Below are positions 1-9,330 of a DNA stretch of 64,000 nucleotides, piece by piece; position 1 is the first letter of the stretch; each line of letters opens with the position of its first letter. The translations under genes and the position numbers were made by a program. Source of the stretch: Mycolicibacterium hodleri (GTDB lineage: Bacteria > Actinomycetota > Actinomycetes > Mycobacteriales > Mycobacteriaceae); assembly GCF_006439015.1 (NCBI RefSeq), contig NZ_RCZG01000001.1, positions 806,001 to 870,000 of the forward strand. The letters run 5' to 3'. The notes under the pieces were generated by a model. It was not told where the DNA came from. It worked only from the letters and a program-made list of their open reading frames with translations, and searched no databases.

Positions 1-316
1 GAACCGGGACGAAGGTGGGCACGGGTAGCGCATCGGACCCGGCGACGTCCGTCGTGACGGCCTGCGCGGCCTGCCTGGCCGGATCGTCGGATGCGCGGAC
101 GTCGACTGCTCGCGGCCGGTTCGGATCGCGACGCAAGTAGCCCTTGCGTTCGAGCGTGCGCAGTTGGTGTGCGACGGATGACGTCGAAGTCAAGCCCACG
201 GCGTCGCCGATCTCGCGGATGCTCGGGGGATAGCCACGTGTGGTGACCGAGCTTCGGATGACCTCGAGGATGGTGCGCTGACGTTCGGTCAGAACCGTGT
301 CGCTGCTGTCACTCAT
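1..316 (-). CDS. lexA: LexA SOS repressor, N-terminal part (runs off the left edge)
   Basis: LexA represses DNA-damage genes and cleaves itself when RecA filaments form. About 105 N-terminal residues are visible, from [14 protein letters not shown] through the winged helix-turn-helix ([20 protein letters not shown] near residues 30-50) to the linker before the S24 peptidase domain. The catalytic Ser/Lys half lies outside the window. The ATG at 314-316 matches the mycobacterial N-terminus. A LexA operator lies 33 bp upstream, so the gene should repress itself. This is the orthologue of Rv2720, divergent from chiZ, but an insertion sequence now separates the two. Confidence 0.95.
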   Translation of the reverse strand, partial: MSDSSDTVLTERQRTILEVIRSSVTTRGYPPSIREIGDAVGLTSTSSVAHQLRTLERKGYLRRDPNRPRAVDVRASDDPARQAAQAVTTDVAGSDALPVPTFVPV

Positions 317-348
317 GGCGCCGAATGTAGTCCTCTAGGGGGACAGAA

Positions 349-364
349 TCAAACATGTGTTCGA
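349..364. promoter_or_regulatory. LexA operator (SOS box)
   Basis: TCAAACATGTGTTCGA fits the mycobacterial SOS consensus TCGAAC-N4-GTTCGA with one mismatch and starts 33 bp before lexA. In M. tuberculosis the lexA/Rv2719c intergenic region carries several SOS boxes. Here this box is on the lexA side of the inserted element. Confidence 0.85.
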
Positions 365-378
365 CGCGTGTCGCCGAG

Positions 379-393
379 ATCGTTTCCCCGGGT
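379..393. repeat. Left target-site duplication of the IS481-family element
   Basis: The 15-mer ATCGTTTCCCCGGGT here is repeated exactly at 1834-1848, directly flanking the element. This is what a single insertion with target duplication leaves. Confidence 0.85.
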
Positions 394-1833
394 GTCATCT
401 CGCAGGACATCGGTGACAGTTCTGAATCAGGACATCGGTAACAGTCCAGGCGGTGTTGGTGGTGACACTTCTGCCTCCAAGCTCCGGTGGTGGCTGTTAC
501 CGAACCCATCGATCCTGTCGTTCGTCTTGCAATCTCGCAGTGGCCCGATGACGCTCCCCGTGGAGCGGTCTCGACGTTCTGCGCCGAGCACGGCATCTCC
601 CGTAAGTCTGTCTACGCGTTGCGTAAACGCGCGAGGACCGACGGGCCGGCCGCGGTGCTCGAACCCAGGACTCGACGACCGAAGTCGAGCCCTTCGGCGG
701 TGAGCGATGAGGTCAAGGGCCACGCCGTGGCGGTACGGGCCGCGCTGGAGGCTTCTGGTCTGGACCATGGGCCGATCAGCGTGCACGACAAGATGCACGC
801 GATGGGCTTGGAACAGGTTCCTTCCCCGGCGTCGCTGGCACGCATCTTCCGTGAGGCCGGCGTGGCTCGTCTGGAGCCCAAGAAGAAGCCACGCTCGGCA
901 TGGCGGCGGTTCGTCTACCCAGCCCCAAATGCGTGTTGGCAACTCGACGCGACCGAGTACGTGCTCAGCGGCGGGCGGAAGTGCGTAATCTTTCAGCTCA
1001 TCGACGACCACTCCCGTTACGCGGTCGCCTCCCACGTTGCATTCGGGGAGACCGCCAAGGACGCCATCGCCGTGGTGGACAAAGCCATCGCCACCCACGG
1101 TGTGCCACAAAGGTTGTTGTCCGACAACGGGCTCGCACTGAACCCGTCACGGCGCGGGTACGTCGGCCAGCTCGTCGGCCACGTTGGGGCCTTGGGCGTG
1201 GAGGCGATCACCGGCAAGCCCTACAAGCCGACCACCCAAGGCAAGAACGAACGCTTCCATCAGACCCTGTTCCGCTACCTCGACAAGCAGCCGCTCGCGG
1301 GATCACTGGCCGAACTCCAAGCCCAGGTCGACGCGTTCGACCACGTCTACAACACCCAGCGGCCCCACCAAGGACTGCCCGGACGCGTCACACCGCTGAC
1401 AGCCTGGGAGGCGACGCCCAAAGCTGATCCACCTCGCCCGAAGCCTGACCGGCCCGTCGTCGCGGAGCGAGTCCCGGGCCGCTACCAGTTCCCGCGGGCA
1501 CAGCCGCCCACGGATCTACCCGCCAACACCTGTGTCCGAACGGTTAGCGCGGTAGGCAACATCGGGCTGGACTCAGTCAGCTACAAGGTCGGTGGCCAAC
1601 ACGGCTTTCGGCAGGTTCTCGTCGTCAGTGATGGCGACAAGGTCATCATCACCGATCTGGACGGCGAGGTCCTCGCCGAACGAACCCGACCTGCACCCGG
1701 CGTCAAATACGTCGGCAACGGCCGACCCCGCGGCCTACGCCCCAAAACGATGAAAGCGTCACCGAAGTCCTGACGCACCAACCGTCACCGAAGTCCTGAT
1801 GCAGAACTGTCACCGATGTCCTGAGACATCACC
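394..1833. mobile_element. Complete IS481-family insertion sequence (about 1.44 kb)
   Basis: The element is bounded by 15-bp target duplications and has inverted termini sharing CAGGACATCGGTGACAGTT near 402 and, reversed, near 1824. Each end also carries iterated copies of AGGACWTCGGTRACRGTT about 24 bp apart: two on the left (about 403 and 428) and three on the right (about 1773, 1797 and 1822). These are likely transposase binding sites. The only gene is an intact DDE transposase. Perfect flanking repeats and an unbroken transposase suggest a recent insertion. The exact end base is uncertain by 1-2 nt because the termini differ by small indels. Confidence 0.9.
487..1773 (+). CDS. IS481-family transposase (integrase-core DDE)
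   Basis: This 428-residue transposase cuts and joins the element ends. An N-terminal helix-turn-helix (FCAEHGISRKSVYALRKRAR, residues about 26-45) precedes an rve integrase core. The presumed catalytic triad is D in QLDATEY, D in LLSDNGLAL and E in GKNERFHQTL, followed by the RPHQGL box typical of the family. A basic C-terminal extension completes it. The start is GTG at 487. No frameshift or stop interrupts it, so it should be functional. Its last codons overlap one of the subterminal repeats, so autoregulation by its own product is possible (inference). Confidence 0.93.
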   Translation: MVAVTEPIDPVVRLAISQWPDDAPRGAVSTFCAEHGISRKSVYALRKRARTDGPAAVLEPRTRRPKSSPSAVSDEVKGHAVAVRAALEASGLDHGPISVHDKMHAMGLEQVPSPASLARIFREAGVARLEPKKKPRSAWRRFVYPAPNACWQLDATEYVLSGGRKCVIFQLIDDHSRYAVASHVAFGETAKDAIAVVDKAIATHGVPQRLLSDNGLALNPSRRGYVGQLVGHVGALGVEAITGKPYKPTTQGKNERFHQTLFRYLDKQPLAGSLAELQAQVDAFDHVYNTQRPHQGLPGRVTPLTAWEATPKADPPRPKPDRPVVAERVPGRYQFPRAQPPTDLPANTCVRTVSAVGNIGLDSVSYKVGGQHGFRQVLVVSDGDKVIITDLDGEVLAERTRPAPGVKYVGNGRPRGLRPKTMKASPKS

Positions 1834-1848
1834 ATCGTTTCCCCGGGT
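1834..1848. repeat. Right target-site duplication of the IS481-family element
   Basis: Exact copy of ATCGTTTCCCCGGGT found at 379-393. Removing 394-1848 would restore a short lexA/chiZ intergenic region. Confidence 0.85.
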
Positions 1849-1884
1849 CGCGTGTCGGTGGGTCGGGTTACGGTTTGCAACAGT

Positions 1885-1943
1885 TCGATCACGTGTTCTA
1901 GTAATCGAACACCTGAGCGATTAGCATTCGAACACAAGAGCGA
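1885..1943. promoter_or_regulatory. Cluster of degenerate SOS boxes before chiZ
   Basis: Three near-matches to TCGAAC-N4-GTTCGA lie 30-90 bp before chiZ: TCGATCACGTGTTCTA (1885-1900), TCGAACACCTGAGCGA (1905-1920) and TCGAACACAAGAGCGA (1928-1943). Each has two mismatches, and the last two are 23 bp apart. Multiple SOS boxes in this interval are known for M. tuberculosis. Whether LexA binds these weak copies is inference. Confidence 0.5.
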
Positions 1944-1971
1944 ACCAATGCCACGAAGGAAGGCCCGCGAG

Positions 1972-2427
1972 ATGACCATCATCACCCGAGAAGACCCCAC
2001 CGAACTCGTCGTGCGCCCCATGCGGCCGGTGCGGCGCTCATCCTCCGCGTCCAGGCGCGGTCCACGGCCTCATGGGCCGGCAGGGGCGCCCCTGAACTAC
2101 CGCGGTACCGGAGTGTTGATGTCTCGCGCGTCGCACCGGAGCAAGCCGGTGACTCCTTTGGCCACCGTCGTGCTGGCCCTGGTAGCCGCCGCCATCACGG
2201 TGTGGTTGGGTTTGGTGGCGCAGTCGGGTGCCGAGCAGACTCCCGCCCCGTCGCCCGCCCGGCTGGCTGTCGTTCAGGTGTTGGCAGGGGAGTCGTTGGA
2301 GCAGTTGGCGCAAAGGATCGCACCCGATGCGTCCGTCGGATCGATCGTGGCTGAGATCCGCGATCTCAATGAGCTGGACTCCGCAGTGGTCGATGCCGGG
2401 CAGACGCTGATCGCGCCGGTGGGTTGA
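1972..2427 (+). CDS. chiZ: ChiZ-type LysM membrane protein (Rv2719c orthologue)
   Basis: The M. tuberculosis orthologue is a DNA-damage-induced cell-wall protein that slows division. This 151-residue protein has a basic, Arg/Pro-rich cytoplasmic head, one membrane helix ([19 protein letters not shown], residues about 71-89) and a C-terminal LysM domain ([20 protein letters not shown] to QTLIAPVG) for peptidoglycan binding. The ATG at 1972 follows GAAGGAAGG with 8-bp spacing; a longer in-frame ATG at 1948 has no such site. Its promoter region is now separated from the lexA-proximal SOS box by the insertion sequence. Confidence 0.85.
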   Translation: MTIITREDPTELVVRPMRPVRRSSSASRRGPRPHGPAGAPLNYRGTGVLMSRASHRSKPVTPLATVVLALVAAAITVWLGLVAQSGAEQTPAPSPARLAVVQVLAGESLEQLAQRIAPDASVGSIVAEIRDLNELDSAVVDAGQTLIAPVG

Positions 2428-2513
2428 TCCGCGGCATGCGCCGTGAAAGCTGCTGCCGTGCATCGGTACGCTCGTATGCGTCCGGAGTAGGTGCGCGCGG
2501 CGAAGGAGCGGAA

Positions 2514-2975
2514 ATGCATTGTCCGTTCTGCCGTAATCCCGATTCGAGGGTCGTCGACTCCCGCGAGGCCGATGAGGGCCAGGCGATTCGGCGCCGTCGA
2601 TCATGCCCGGAGTGTGGGCGCAGGTTCACCACGGTGGAGACCGCTGTGCTCGCCGTGGTCAAGCGCAGTGGTGTCACCGAACCGTTCAGCCGCGAGAAGG
2701 TCATCAAGGGCGTTCGCCGTGCCTGCCAGGGTCGCGACGTCGACGATGATGCGTTGAACCTGTTGGCGCAGCAGGTCGAGGACGCGGTGCGGGCGGCAGG
2801 ATCACCCGAGGTGCCCAGCAATGACGTCGGCTTGGCGATTCTCGGTCCGCTGCGTGATCTCGACGAGGTTGCCTACCTCCGATTCGCGTCGGTGTATAGG
2901 TCGTTCTCGTCGGCTGCCGACTTCGAGCGTGAGATCGAGGCGCTTCGCACGCATCGCGGCGTGTCGTCGACCTGA
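2514..2975 (+). CDS. nrdR: NrdR, repressor of ribonucleotide reductase genes
   Basis: NrdR is a zinc-ribbon/ATP-cone repressor of nrd operons that senses nucleotides. It has 153 residues. The zinc ribbon has CPFC at residues 3-6 and CPEC near 31-34. The ATP-cone starts near [15 protein letters not shown] (about residue 46). The start codon follows GAAGGAG closely, and the length is standard for the family. It lies downstream of chiZ in the same direction, as in M. tuberculosis (Rv2718c). Confidence 0.95.
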   Translation: MHCPFCRNPDSRVVDSREADEGQAIRRRRSCPECGRRFTTVETAVLAVVKRSGVTEPFSREKVIKGVRRACQGRDVDDDALNLLAQQVEDAVRAAGSPEVPSNDVGLAILGPLRDLDEVAYLRFASVYRSFSSAADFEREIEALRTHRGVSST

Positions 2976-2979
2976 GAGA

Positions 2980-3678
2980 TTAGTTCAGCCGCCGGATGCC
3001 GTCGTCGACGACGCGTCCCGCCACCTTCACCCATCCGTCGGGGCTCCAGCTGGTCCGGAGCTCGGATCCCTTACCCTGGGTGATCGAGAGATCGCGGCTC
3101 AGGTGTTCGGTGATGCGCACGGCGGCCGCGCCGGTCGCCTCGTCCTCTGGAACGCCGAGGTTGCTCGCAAAGAGTCGAGACCGGATGGACCCCGTGGACT
3201 CGTCGGTCCATGCCCAGACGTAGTAGTCGCCGTCATCCCCGTAGCCGTCTGGATCGGCACGAAGCACGTCGTCCACTGAATCGACCTGGTGCATCGCGAA
3301 GTCGGGTGCCCAGTCCGCCCTGGCGCTGATCTCGGTGACATCGCCGTCGGGTTCCTGCCCGTAGGCGACTTGCACGAGGCCTGCTGGCACCTGCAAGGTC
3401 TTGACCGGCGTACCGCGCTGTTTCAGCCACCACGATGCGCCGACGGTCGGGTGTCCCGCGAAGGGCAGCTCCACCATGGGCGTGAAGATGTGCGCCGTGG
3501 TGGTGCTGTCCCCGGACTCGGGCAGATCGATGAAGATCGTTTCGCTATAACCCAATTCGGTTGCGACCCGCTGCCGGTCGACAGGCATCACCAGGCTGGC
3601 GTCGACAACACCAAGAGGATTCCCATAGTCGCCGACCGCGTTGGTGAACACGCGCAGCACAGTCACGTCCAAGGCCAT
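2980..3678 (-). CDS. PhzF-family isomerase/epimerase-like protein (Rv2716-like)
   Basis: PhzF proteins have a double hot-dog (diaminopimelate epimerase-like) fold; PhzF itself isomerises a phenazine precursor, but most family members have no known substrate. The 232-residue protein begins [23 protein letters not shown], the typical PhzF opening in which N-P-L/A-G is diagnostic. It then shows GYSETIFID and [16 protein letters not shown] (GHPTVG motif, residues about 77-82). The usual catalytic Glu is plausibly the E of GYSETIF. It is convergent with nrdR (4 bp apart) and in line with the hydrolase upstream. Confidence 0.85.
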   Translation of the reverse strand: MALDVTVLRVFTNAVGDYGNPLGVVDASLVMPVDRQRVATELGYSETIFIDLPESGDSTTTAHIFTPMVELPFAGHPTVGASWWLKQRGTPVKTLQVPAGLVQVAYGQEPDGDVTEISARADWAPDFAMHQVDSVDDVLRADPDGYGDDGDYYVWAWTDESTGSIRSRLFASNLGVPEDEATGAAAVRITEHLSRDLSITQGKGSELRTSWSPDGWVKVAGRVVDDGIRRLN

Positions 3679-3701
3679 GATGCGATGCTACGTCGCGAGC
3701 G

Positions 3702-4721
3702 TCAGGTGGCGCTGCGCTCGTCGGCGCCTAGTGCATCGAGCACCGCGACACGGTCGTCGATCGTGCCGGTGAGGCCGTTCTCGCTGACGCCCGACCGCAA
3801 AAGATCGCGTAATACCTCTTGGTCGTAGACGGCCGGATCGGTTGCTCCGATGAACTTCTCGACGATTTCGACGAAGCGATCGGGATCGTCGTGGAATGGG
3901 AAGTGGCCGGAGCCCTCGAAGACCTCCAGTTGTGCGCCCGGCATGGCGGCGTGTGCCATGCGCGCGTGACTGACCGGTATCACGGAATCACGTGAGCCCC
4001 AGATCAATTGCACAGGAACAGATTCCGTCAAGTAACATCGGTCGAGCATGGTGACGACCTGGCCGCGCCAGTCGACGACGGCGCGCAGTGTGCGGGCGAA
4101 TGCCGAGGATGCAGTGGGCTCGGGGAGGTCGGCGAGAATCCGGAGCATATCGGGGATGTCGCGCCCGACGCCGGTCGAGCCGAACAGGGCACCGCCGACG
4201 CGCCCGACCAGCTGCAGGGCTGGTAGGACCATCGGCAGCCGCAGCACGGCCAGCGCTTCCGTGCCCAAGGGGAGCGACGCGATGCGGAGGGCGACGTTGA
4301 CGTCCTTGGTCACTCCGCCGGACCCGACGAGGATCAGCCGCTCCACCAATTGTGGGAACTGGTAGGCAAATTGCATGGCCACCCCACCGCCAAGCGAGTG
4401 ACCGACGACGGTGACCCGCTCGACGTCGAGGACGCTGAGAAGATCCCGCATGCCGTTGGCGTAGGCGGCGACCGAGTAGTCGGCGCGCGGCTTGTCGGAC
4501 TTGCCGTGGCCCAAGAGGTCCGGGGCGATGACGGTGAACCGTTGAGCGAGCTTGGACTGCACGGTGCTCCAGGTAGTGGAATTGTCACCTATGCCGTGAA
4601 TCAGCAGGATGGCCGGGCCGGAACCGGCAATCCGGTACGCGCGCCGGTACCCGTGGATGGTCCGGTAGTGCAACGTCGGCGTGAGCTCTCGCACGGGCCG
4701 CAAATTGGGCCTTCGGTCCAT
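3702..4721 (-). CDS. Alpha/beta-hydrolase (Rv2715-like)
   Basis: Serine hydrolase of unknown substrate, about 339 residues. The oxyanion-hole motif LLIHGIGDN lies at about residue 41, and the nucleophile elbow GHSLGGG (Ser, about residue 108) follows VERVTVV. The acid is in LIWGSRDSVIP and the His is in EGSGHFPFHDDP. The ATG at 4721 gives MDRRPNLRPV, which matches the M. tuberculosis start; upstream TTG/GTG codons at 4733 and 4730 are possible. It lies in the same direction as the PhzF and PAC2 genes. Confidence 0.88.
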   Translation of the reverse strand: MDRRPNLRPVRELTPTLHYRTIHGYRRAYRIAGSGPAILLIHGIGDNSTTWSTVQSKLAQRFTVIAPDLLGHGKSDKPRADYSVAAYANGMRDLLSVLDVERVTVVGHSLGGGVAMQFAYQFPQLVERLILVGSGGVTKDVNVALRIASLPLGTEALAVLRLPMVLPALQLVGRVGGALFGSTGVGRDIPDMLRILADLPEPTASSAFARTLRAVVDWRGQVVTMLDRCYLTESVPVQLIWGSRDSVIPVSHARMAHAAMPGAQLEVFEGSGHFPFHDDPDRFVEIVEKFIGATDPAVYDQEVLRDLLRSGVSENGLTGTIDDRVAVLDALGADERSAT

Positions 4722-4765
4722 CACGATCACCAACTCCGTTGTCGGGGCCCGGGTCAGGCGGCCAA

Positions 4766-5749
4766 TTAAGACCCTGCGTTGCCGTCCCCGCCGGCGGAAC
4801 CGTCACCGGTCTGCTCGGCGAGAAAACGCTCGAATTCGGCGCCGAGTTCATCGCCACTTGGCAAATCCTCGTCACGCGCCAGCAGAGATCGATTCTCTTG
4901 GGCAGCAACGAAAGCATCGTACTGTCGCTCCAGCGCCGTCACCACTTGAGCGACCTCGTCACTGGAGGCCACTTGTTCGTTGATCTTGCCGTGCACCTCG
5001 ATACCGGCTTCGGCCAGTGGGTTGAGCGGCAGTCGCAGCGAGCCGGTTTTGGCAACCTGGGCCAACAGGGCCTCCGCGGCCGGCGGGTAGTCCGTCTGCG
5101 CCAAATAGTGGGGCACGTGCACGGTGTAGCCGACGGCATCGTGGCCGTGCTGCGTCATCCGGTATTCCAGCAGGTTCGACACGCTGGCAGGCACCTGCAC
5201 TTCGCCCACCCACGGCTGGTGCTCGGCGATCAACTCCTTGTCATTGGAATGTGCCGTCATGGTGACCGGGCGGGTGTGGGGCACGGCCATGGGGATCGTG
5301 CCGAGGCCGATCACCTGACGGACGCCAAGGCGTTCGGCCAGTAGTCGCACGGCGGTGATGAACCGTTCCCACCGAAGGTCCGGCTCGAGACCGGCCAGCA
5401 GCAGGAACGGCGTACCGACGCTGTCGTGCAGGGCGTAGAGATTGAGTTCGGGGTCGTCGTAGTGCGTGAAGTGGTCGGTCTTGAACGTCATGAGGGGTCG
5501 ACGAGAGCGGTAGTCCAGCAATTCGTCGATTGCGAAGGAGGCCACCAACTCGGTGTCCAGAGTGTCCTTCAGATGCGTGGCGGCGATCTTGATGACGTGT
5601 CCGGCGTCGGAGAACCCCTCGAGAGCGTGAATCATGACTGGGCCGCGGCCGTCCTCGGACGACAACTGCGGTGCGGGGAACTCCAGCTCGTAGATCCCGG
5701 TCTGCTCGGGTTGGTAGTGCTGCCCCGGGTTTTCTGGGTGATCAGCCAT
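4766..5749 (-). CDS. PAC2-family protein (Rv2714-like)
   Basis: Conserved actinobacterial protein of the PAC2 fold, related to a eukaryotic proteasome-assembly chaperone; its bacterial function is unknown. The 327-residue chain has the characteristic opening MIHALEGFSDAG (residues about 33-44), then FAIDELLDYRSRRP and GLGTIPMAVPHTRP, and an acidic Gly-rich C-terminus. The ATG at 5749 is preceded by GAGGAGG; a longer reading frame upstream has no ribosome site and no family similarity. It is divergent from the serine protease at 5896. Confidence 0.88.
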   Translation of the reverse strand: MADHPENPGQHYQPEQTGIYELEFPAPQLSSEDGRGPVMIHALEGFSDAGHVIKIAATHLKDTLDTELVASFAIDELLDYRSRRPLMTFKTDHFTHYDDPELNLYALHDSVGTPFLLLAGLEPDLRWERFITAVRLLAERLGVRQVIGLGTIPMAVPHTRPVTMTAHSNDKELIAEHQPWVGEVQVPASVSNLLEYRMTQHGHDAVGYTVHVPHYLAQTDYPPAAEALLAQVAKTGSLRLPLNPLAEAGIEVHGKINEQVASSDEVAQVVTALERQYDAFVAAQENRSLLARDEDLPSGDELGAEFERFLAEQTGDGSAGGDGNAGS

Positions 5750-5895
5750 TCTGCCTCGCCTCCTCGTGACCTCTAGTGTCCCGCACTTCGCGGTTCCTGC
5801 CAGCACGGCCCCACGCAAGGGAGCAACGAGCGATCGCCGGTGGAGCATTCCGTGACCTCTGCCGCATCCAGGTTCTTCGGGCAAGATCGTTGATC

Positions 5896-6702
5896 ATGCG
5901 TCGCGCCGGGGCCTTTCTAGTCGTCGCATTGGCGACGATGACGACGGCGTGCGGAGAGACATCCCCGCCAGGAGTGATGGCCGCGGCCCCGTCGTCATCT
6001 TCGAGAGCCGCGCCGGCCCCGACAGCCGCGGCCACGGCGACCGCCGACCCCGTGGACCCTGACCCGCGGGTCGGAGCGATCTTCCTTGGGGGCAATTCGC
6101 TGCACACGTGCACCGGGGCGGTACTGGACACGACGGCGGGTGACCTGATCCTTACCGCTGCGCACTGCTTGGCGGACGGCCTCGATGCCTCGTTCGTGCC
6201 TGGATTTTCCGAAAGCGCTCAGCCACAAGAGTTTTGGCACATTGACTCGGTCTATCTGGATCCGCGATGGGTGTCGTCTCAGGATCCGATGGCCGACTTT
6301 GCCGTCGCCAGGGTGAGCCGCCAGGACGGTGGATCGGTCGAATCGGCGGCAGGCGGGGGATTCGCGATCGGGCCCAGTCCGGGCGTCGGAACGGACGTCG
6401 TCGTGACGGGTTACGCGTTGGGCGTCGGAGGAGTGCCCGTCGGGTGCTCGGCGCGCATGGCTGGTCTCGAGCGCGGGTATCCGTCGATACGGTGTGCGGG
6501 TCTGGTCGATGGCACCAGCGGATCGCCGTGGCTCTCAGGCTCGACAGTGGTGGGGATCACAGGAGGGCTAGAGGGCGGCGGTTGCGAAGAGAACGTTTCC
6601 TATGCGCCGCCCTTCGGGGCGGACGTCACGCGAGTGGCGACGCGGGCCGAGGCGGGCGAGCCCGGCGACGTCGCACCGACCGCATTCAACGCCGACTGCT
6701 GA
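5896..6702 (+). CDS. Trypsin-like serine protease, probable exported lipoprotein
   Basis: Secreted S1-type peptidase of 268 residues. A hydrophobic N-terminal segment ends in ATMTTACGE, resembling a lipobox with Cys near residue 20, followed by an Ala/Pro/Ser-rich linker. The catalytic triad is visible: His in LTAAHCLAD, Asp in PMADFAVARV and Ser in GTSGSPW. Paired Cys residues near the active site (CTGAV/AHC and others) suggest disulfides. The ATG at 5896 is chosen because it directly starts the signal sequence. It is not in the M. tuberculosis gene order at this place, so it is a lineage-specific insertion or a loss elsewhere. Confidence 0.85.
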   Translation: MRRAGAFLVVALATMTTACGETSPPGVMAAAPSSSSRAAPAPTAAATATADPVDPDPRVGAIFLGGNSLHTCTGAVLDTTAGDLILTAAHCLADGLDASFVPGFSESAQPQEFWHIDSVYLDPRWVSSQDPMADFAVARVSRQDGGSVESAAGGGFAIGPSPGVGTDVVVTGYALGVGGVPVGCSARMAGLERGYPSIRCAGLVDGTSGSPWLSGSTVVGITGGLEGGGCEENVSYAPPFGADVTRVATRAEAGEPGDVAPTAFNADC

Positions 6703-6703
6703 C

Positions 6704-8110
6704 TCACGCCTTGAACTGGCTCAGTGCGCGCAACTTGTTCATCACGTCGAGCGCAGCGACCTTGTACGCCTCGGAGAACGTTGGGTAGTTGAACACCGCG
6801 TCCACCAGGTATTCGACCGTGCCGCCGCAGCCCATCACGGCCTGGCCTATGTGCACCATCTCGGTGGCGTTGGTGCCGAAGATGTGGACGCCGAGAAGCT
6901 TGAGGTCCTCGGTGGAGACCAAGAGCTTCAGCATGCCGTAGGAGTCGCCTGCGATCTGACCGCGAGCCAACTCCCGGTAGCGGGAGACTCCTACCTCGTA
7001 TGGGATCGAATCCTTGGTCAGGTCGACCTCGCTGGCGCCCACGTAGGACACTTCGGGGATCGAGTAGATGCCGATCGGCTGGAGCTCGGTCATCGCGTGA
7101 GTGGGCTCGCCGAACGCGTGGTAGGCCGCGAGTCGGCCCTGATCCATCGACGTAGCCGCCAGCGCCGGGAAGCCGATCACGTCGCCGACTGCATAGATGT
7201 GGTCCACCTTGGTCCGGTAGTCGTCGTCGACGAAGATGCGGCCCCGAGCGTCGGCCTCCAGTCCGGCGGCCTCGAGATCGAGATTTTCGGTCTGGCCTTG
7301 GCGGCCTGCGGAATACATGACGGTCTCGGCTGGGATCTGCTTACCGCTGGCAAGGGTGGTGACGGTTCCCGACGCGCCGACGTCCACCGCGGTGACCTCC
7401 TCGCCGAAGCGGAAGGTGACCGCAAGGTCGCGCAGGTGAAACCGCAGCGCCTCGACGATCTCGGGATCGCAGAAGTCCAGCATCGTGGGTCGCTTCTCGA
7501 CGACGGTGACCTTGGTGCCCAGCGCTGCGAACATCGACGCATACTCGATGCCGATCACCCCGGCTCCGACGACCACCATCGAAGTCGGAATGGTCTTGAG
7601 ATCCAAGATGCCATCGGAGTCCAGCACCCGGGACTCGTCGAATTCGACGCCCGACGGCCGCAGAGGCTTGGTGCCCGTCGCGAGGACGACGAAGCGGCCG
7701 CGGACGGCGATGCTCTCGGCACGGTTGGGGTCCTCGACCTGCAGCGTGTGCGCATCGGTGAAGCGGGCATGCCCGACGTAGAGCTCGATGCGGTTGCGCA
7801 TCAACTGGGAGCGGACGACGTCGATCTCCTTGCCGATGACGTGCTGAGTGCGGGCCAGGAGGTCGGCGGGGGTGATCTTCTCCTTGACGCGATAGCTGGC
7901 GCCGTACAGCTCACGCTGGCTCATCCCGGTCAGATAGACGACCGCCTCGCGGAGCGTCTTCGACGGGATGGTCCCGGTGTTCACGCACACGCCACCCAGC
8001 ATGAGGCCGCGTTCGATGACGGCGACCGACTTGCCGAGTTTTGCAGCGGCGATCGCGGCCTTCTGCCCGCCGGGACCGGAACCGATGACGACGAGGTCGT
8101 ATTCCTGCAT
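6704..8110 (-). CDS. sthA: Soluble pyridine nucleotide transhydrogenase
   Basis: FAD enzyme of the disulfide-reductase family that exchanges reducing equivalents between NADPH and NAD+. It has 468 residues, the length of Rv2713. The FAD-binding Rossmann motif [14 protein letters not shown] lies at residues 5-18. The [14 protein letters not shown] segment has a single Cys where disulfide reductases have CxxxxC, as expected for SthA. The second nucleotide fold is [15 protein letters not shown] and the C-terminal dimer domain begins SIPEVSYVG. The ATG at 8110 (MQEYDLVV) is chosen over 8119 by homology. Confidence 0.93.
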   Translation of the reverse strand: MQEYDLVVIGSGPGGQKAAIAAAKLGKSVAVIERGLMLGGVCVNTGTIPSKTLREAVVYLTGMSQRELYGASYRVKEKITPADLLARTQHVIGKEIDVVRSQLMRNRIELYVGHARFTDAHTLQVEDPNRAESIAVRGRFVVLATGTKPLRPSGVEFDESRVLDSDGILDLKTIPTSMVVVGAGVIGIEYASMFAALGTKVTVVEKRPTMLDFCDPEIVEALRFHLRDLAVTFRFGEEVTAVDVGASGTVTTLASGKQIPAETVMYSAGRQGQTENLDLEAAGLEADARGRIFVDDDYRTKVDHIYAVGDVIGFPALAATSMDQGRLAAYHAFGEPTHAMTELQPIGIYSIPEVSYVGASEVDLTKDSIPYEVGVSRYRELARGQIAGDSYGMLKLLVSTEDLKLLGVHIFGTNATEMVHIGQAVMGCGGTVEYLVDAVFNYPTFSEAYKVAALDVMNKLRALSQFKA

Positions 8111-8280
8111 GGATCCCATGAGGAACAGGTGTACGCCGCTTCGGCTGATCCTGCATGCCGAGTGCGTCAACACCACGTGAACGAATGGCCGCCGTCCACA
8201 GAAGGCGTTTCATCCACAGCAGGCCGAAACTCAGGGCCATCGGCACGATTTCGGGGAGGGGGTGCTGCGAGGTTCTGCCC

Positions 8281-9330
8281 ATGACGACTTTCGGAGCATC
8301 TGACTTTGACCTCAACAGACCTGCCGCGATGATCGCCGCGCTACCTGCCGTGCTCGGCTTCGTGCCGGAGAAGTCCCTGGTGCTCCTCACCGTCGAGGAT
8401 GGTGGGCTGGGTTGCGTCATGCGTGTCGACCTCTCGGCGGCACTACCCGAGACTCTTGCGCACCTGGCAGAGGTGGCCACGGCCAGCGACCCGGACGCCG
8501 CCATCGCCGTAGTCGTCGACGAGGACGGTGCGTCGTGTCGCATGTGCCTCGACGAGCATCAGGCGTTGGCTGCCGACCTAAAGGACCAGCTGGACGAGTG
8601 CGGAATCGAGTTGCTCGCCACCTACGTCGTCGACAGATTGCAGGCGGGTGGGCGCTGGCGCCGCGCCGACACCTACGCCGGTGCGGGAACGATCGAGGAT
8701 CCCATGTCATCGCCCATGGCCGCTGCTGCGGTGCTCGACGGGCGTCGGCTCTACGCCCGACGTGCCGAGCTGGAGGAGGTCATCGCCACGTTCGATCCGA
8801 TTCGGGCGGAAGCGCTGCGCGCGGAGATGATGCGGGCCGAGCACGACGGAGACCTGCGGCCAGACGCGGACGCGCGTGGTGACGTCGAACACGCGCTAAC
8901 CATGGCCCGCGGCTTATCCGATGGCCAGACTCCGTCGGACGCCGACGTGGCCAGGCTGGGGTGTGGTTTCACCGATCCGCGGGTGCGCGACACACTGTAT
9001 GCGCTCGCGGTCGGGACTGAAGCGAGCCGGGCGGAGGCGCTCTGGGCGATGCTCGCGCGGACGCTGCCCGATCCGTGGCGAAACGAAGCGCTGGTGCTGC
9101 TTGCATTCTCGGCCTATGCCCGAGGCGATGGGCCGCTCGCCGGGGTGTCGCTGGAAGCGGTGTTGCGCAAAGACGGAAGCCATCGCATGGCAGTCATGTT
9201 GGATCAGGCACTGCAGTCCGGCATGCGGCCCGATCAGATCCGGGAGCTTGCGCAGACGGGCTACCGGCTGGCCAAACGCCTCGGATTGCGCCTTCCGCCC
9301 CGCCAAGGGATTGACAGGCGCGCGGGTTAG
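8281..9330 (+). CDS. DUF4192 protein (Rv2712c-like)
   Basis: Conserved actinobacterial protein of 349 residues with unknown role. The N-terminal block (DLNRPAAMIAALPAVLGFVPEKSLVLL) is the typical DUF4192 start, with LGF.PxxSLV diagnostic. An Ala/Leu-rich helical second half follows (LAVGTEASRAEALWAML, LVLLAFSAYARGDG). No catalytic motif or membrane segment is seen. It is divergent from sthA, and its stop overlaps the ideR stop by 4 bp in tail-to-tail orientation. Confidence 0.85.
   Translation: MTTFGASDFDLNRPAAMIAALPAVLGFVPEKSLVLLTVEDGGLGCVMRVDLSAALPETLAHLAEVATASDPDAAIAVVVDEDGASCRMCLDEHQALAADLKDQLDECGIELLATYVVDRLQAGGRWRRADTYAGAGTIEDPMSSPMAAAAVLDGRRLYARRAELEEVIATFDPIRAEALRAEMMRAEHDGDLRPDADARGDVEHALTMARGLSDGQTPSDADVARLGCGFTDPRVRDTLYALAVGTEASRAEALWAMLARTLPDPWRNEALVLLAFSAYARGDGPLAGVSLEAVLRKDGSHRMAVMLDQALQSGMRPDQIRELAQTGYRLAKRLGLRLPPRQGIDRRAG

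Noticed and set aside
6602..8284. 560-codon plus-strand open frame opposite sthA
   Set aside because: It mirrors the codon structure of sthA in the antisense frame; sthA is a clear full-length enzyme with all motifs.
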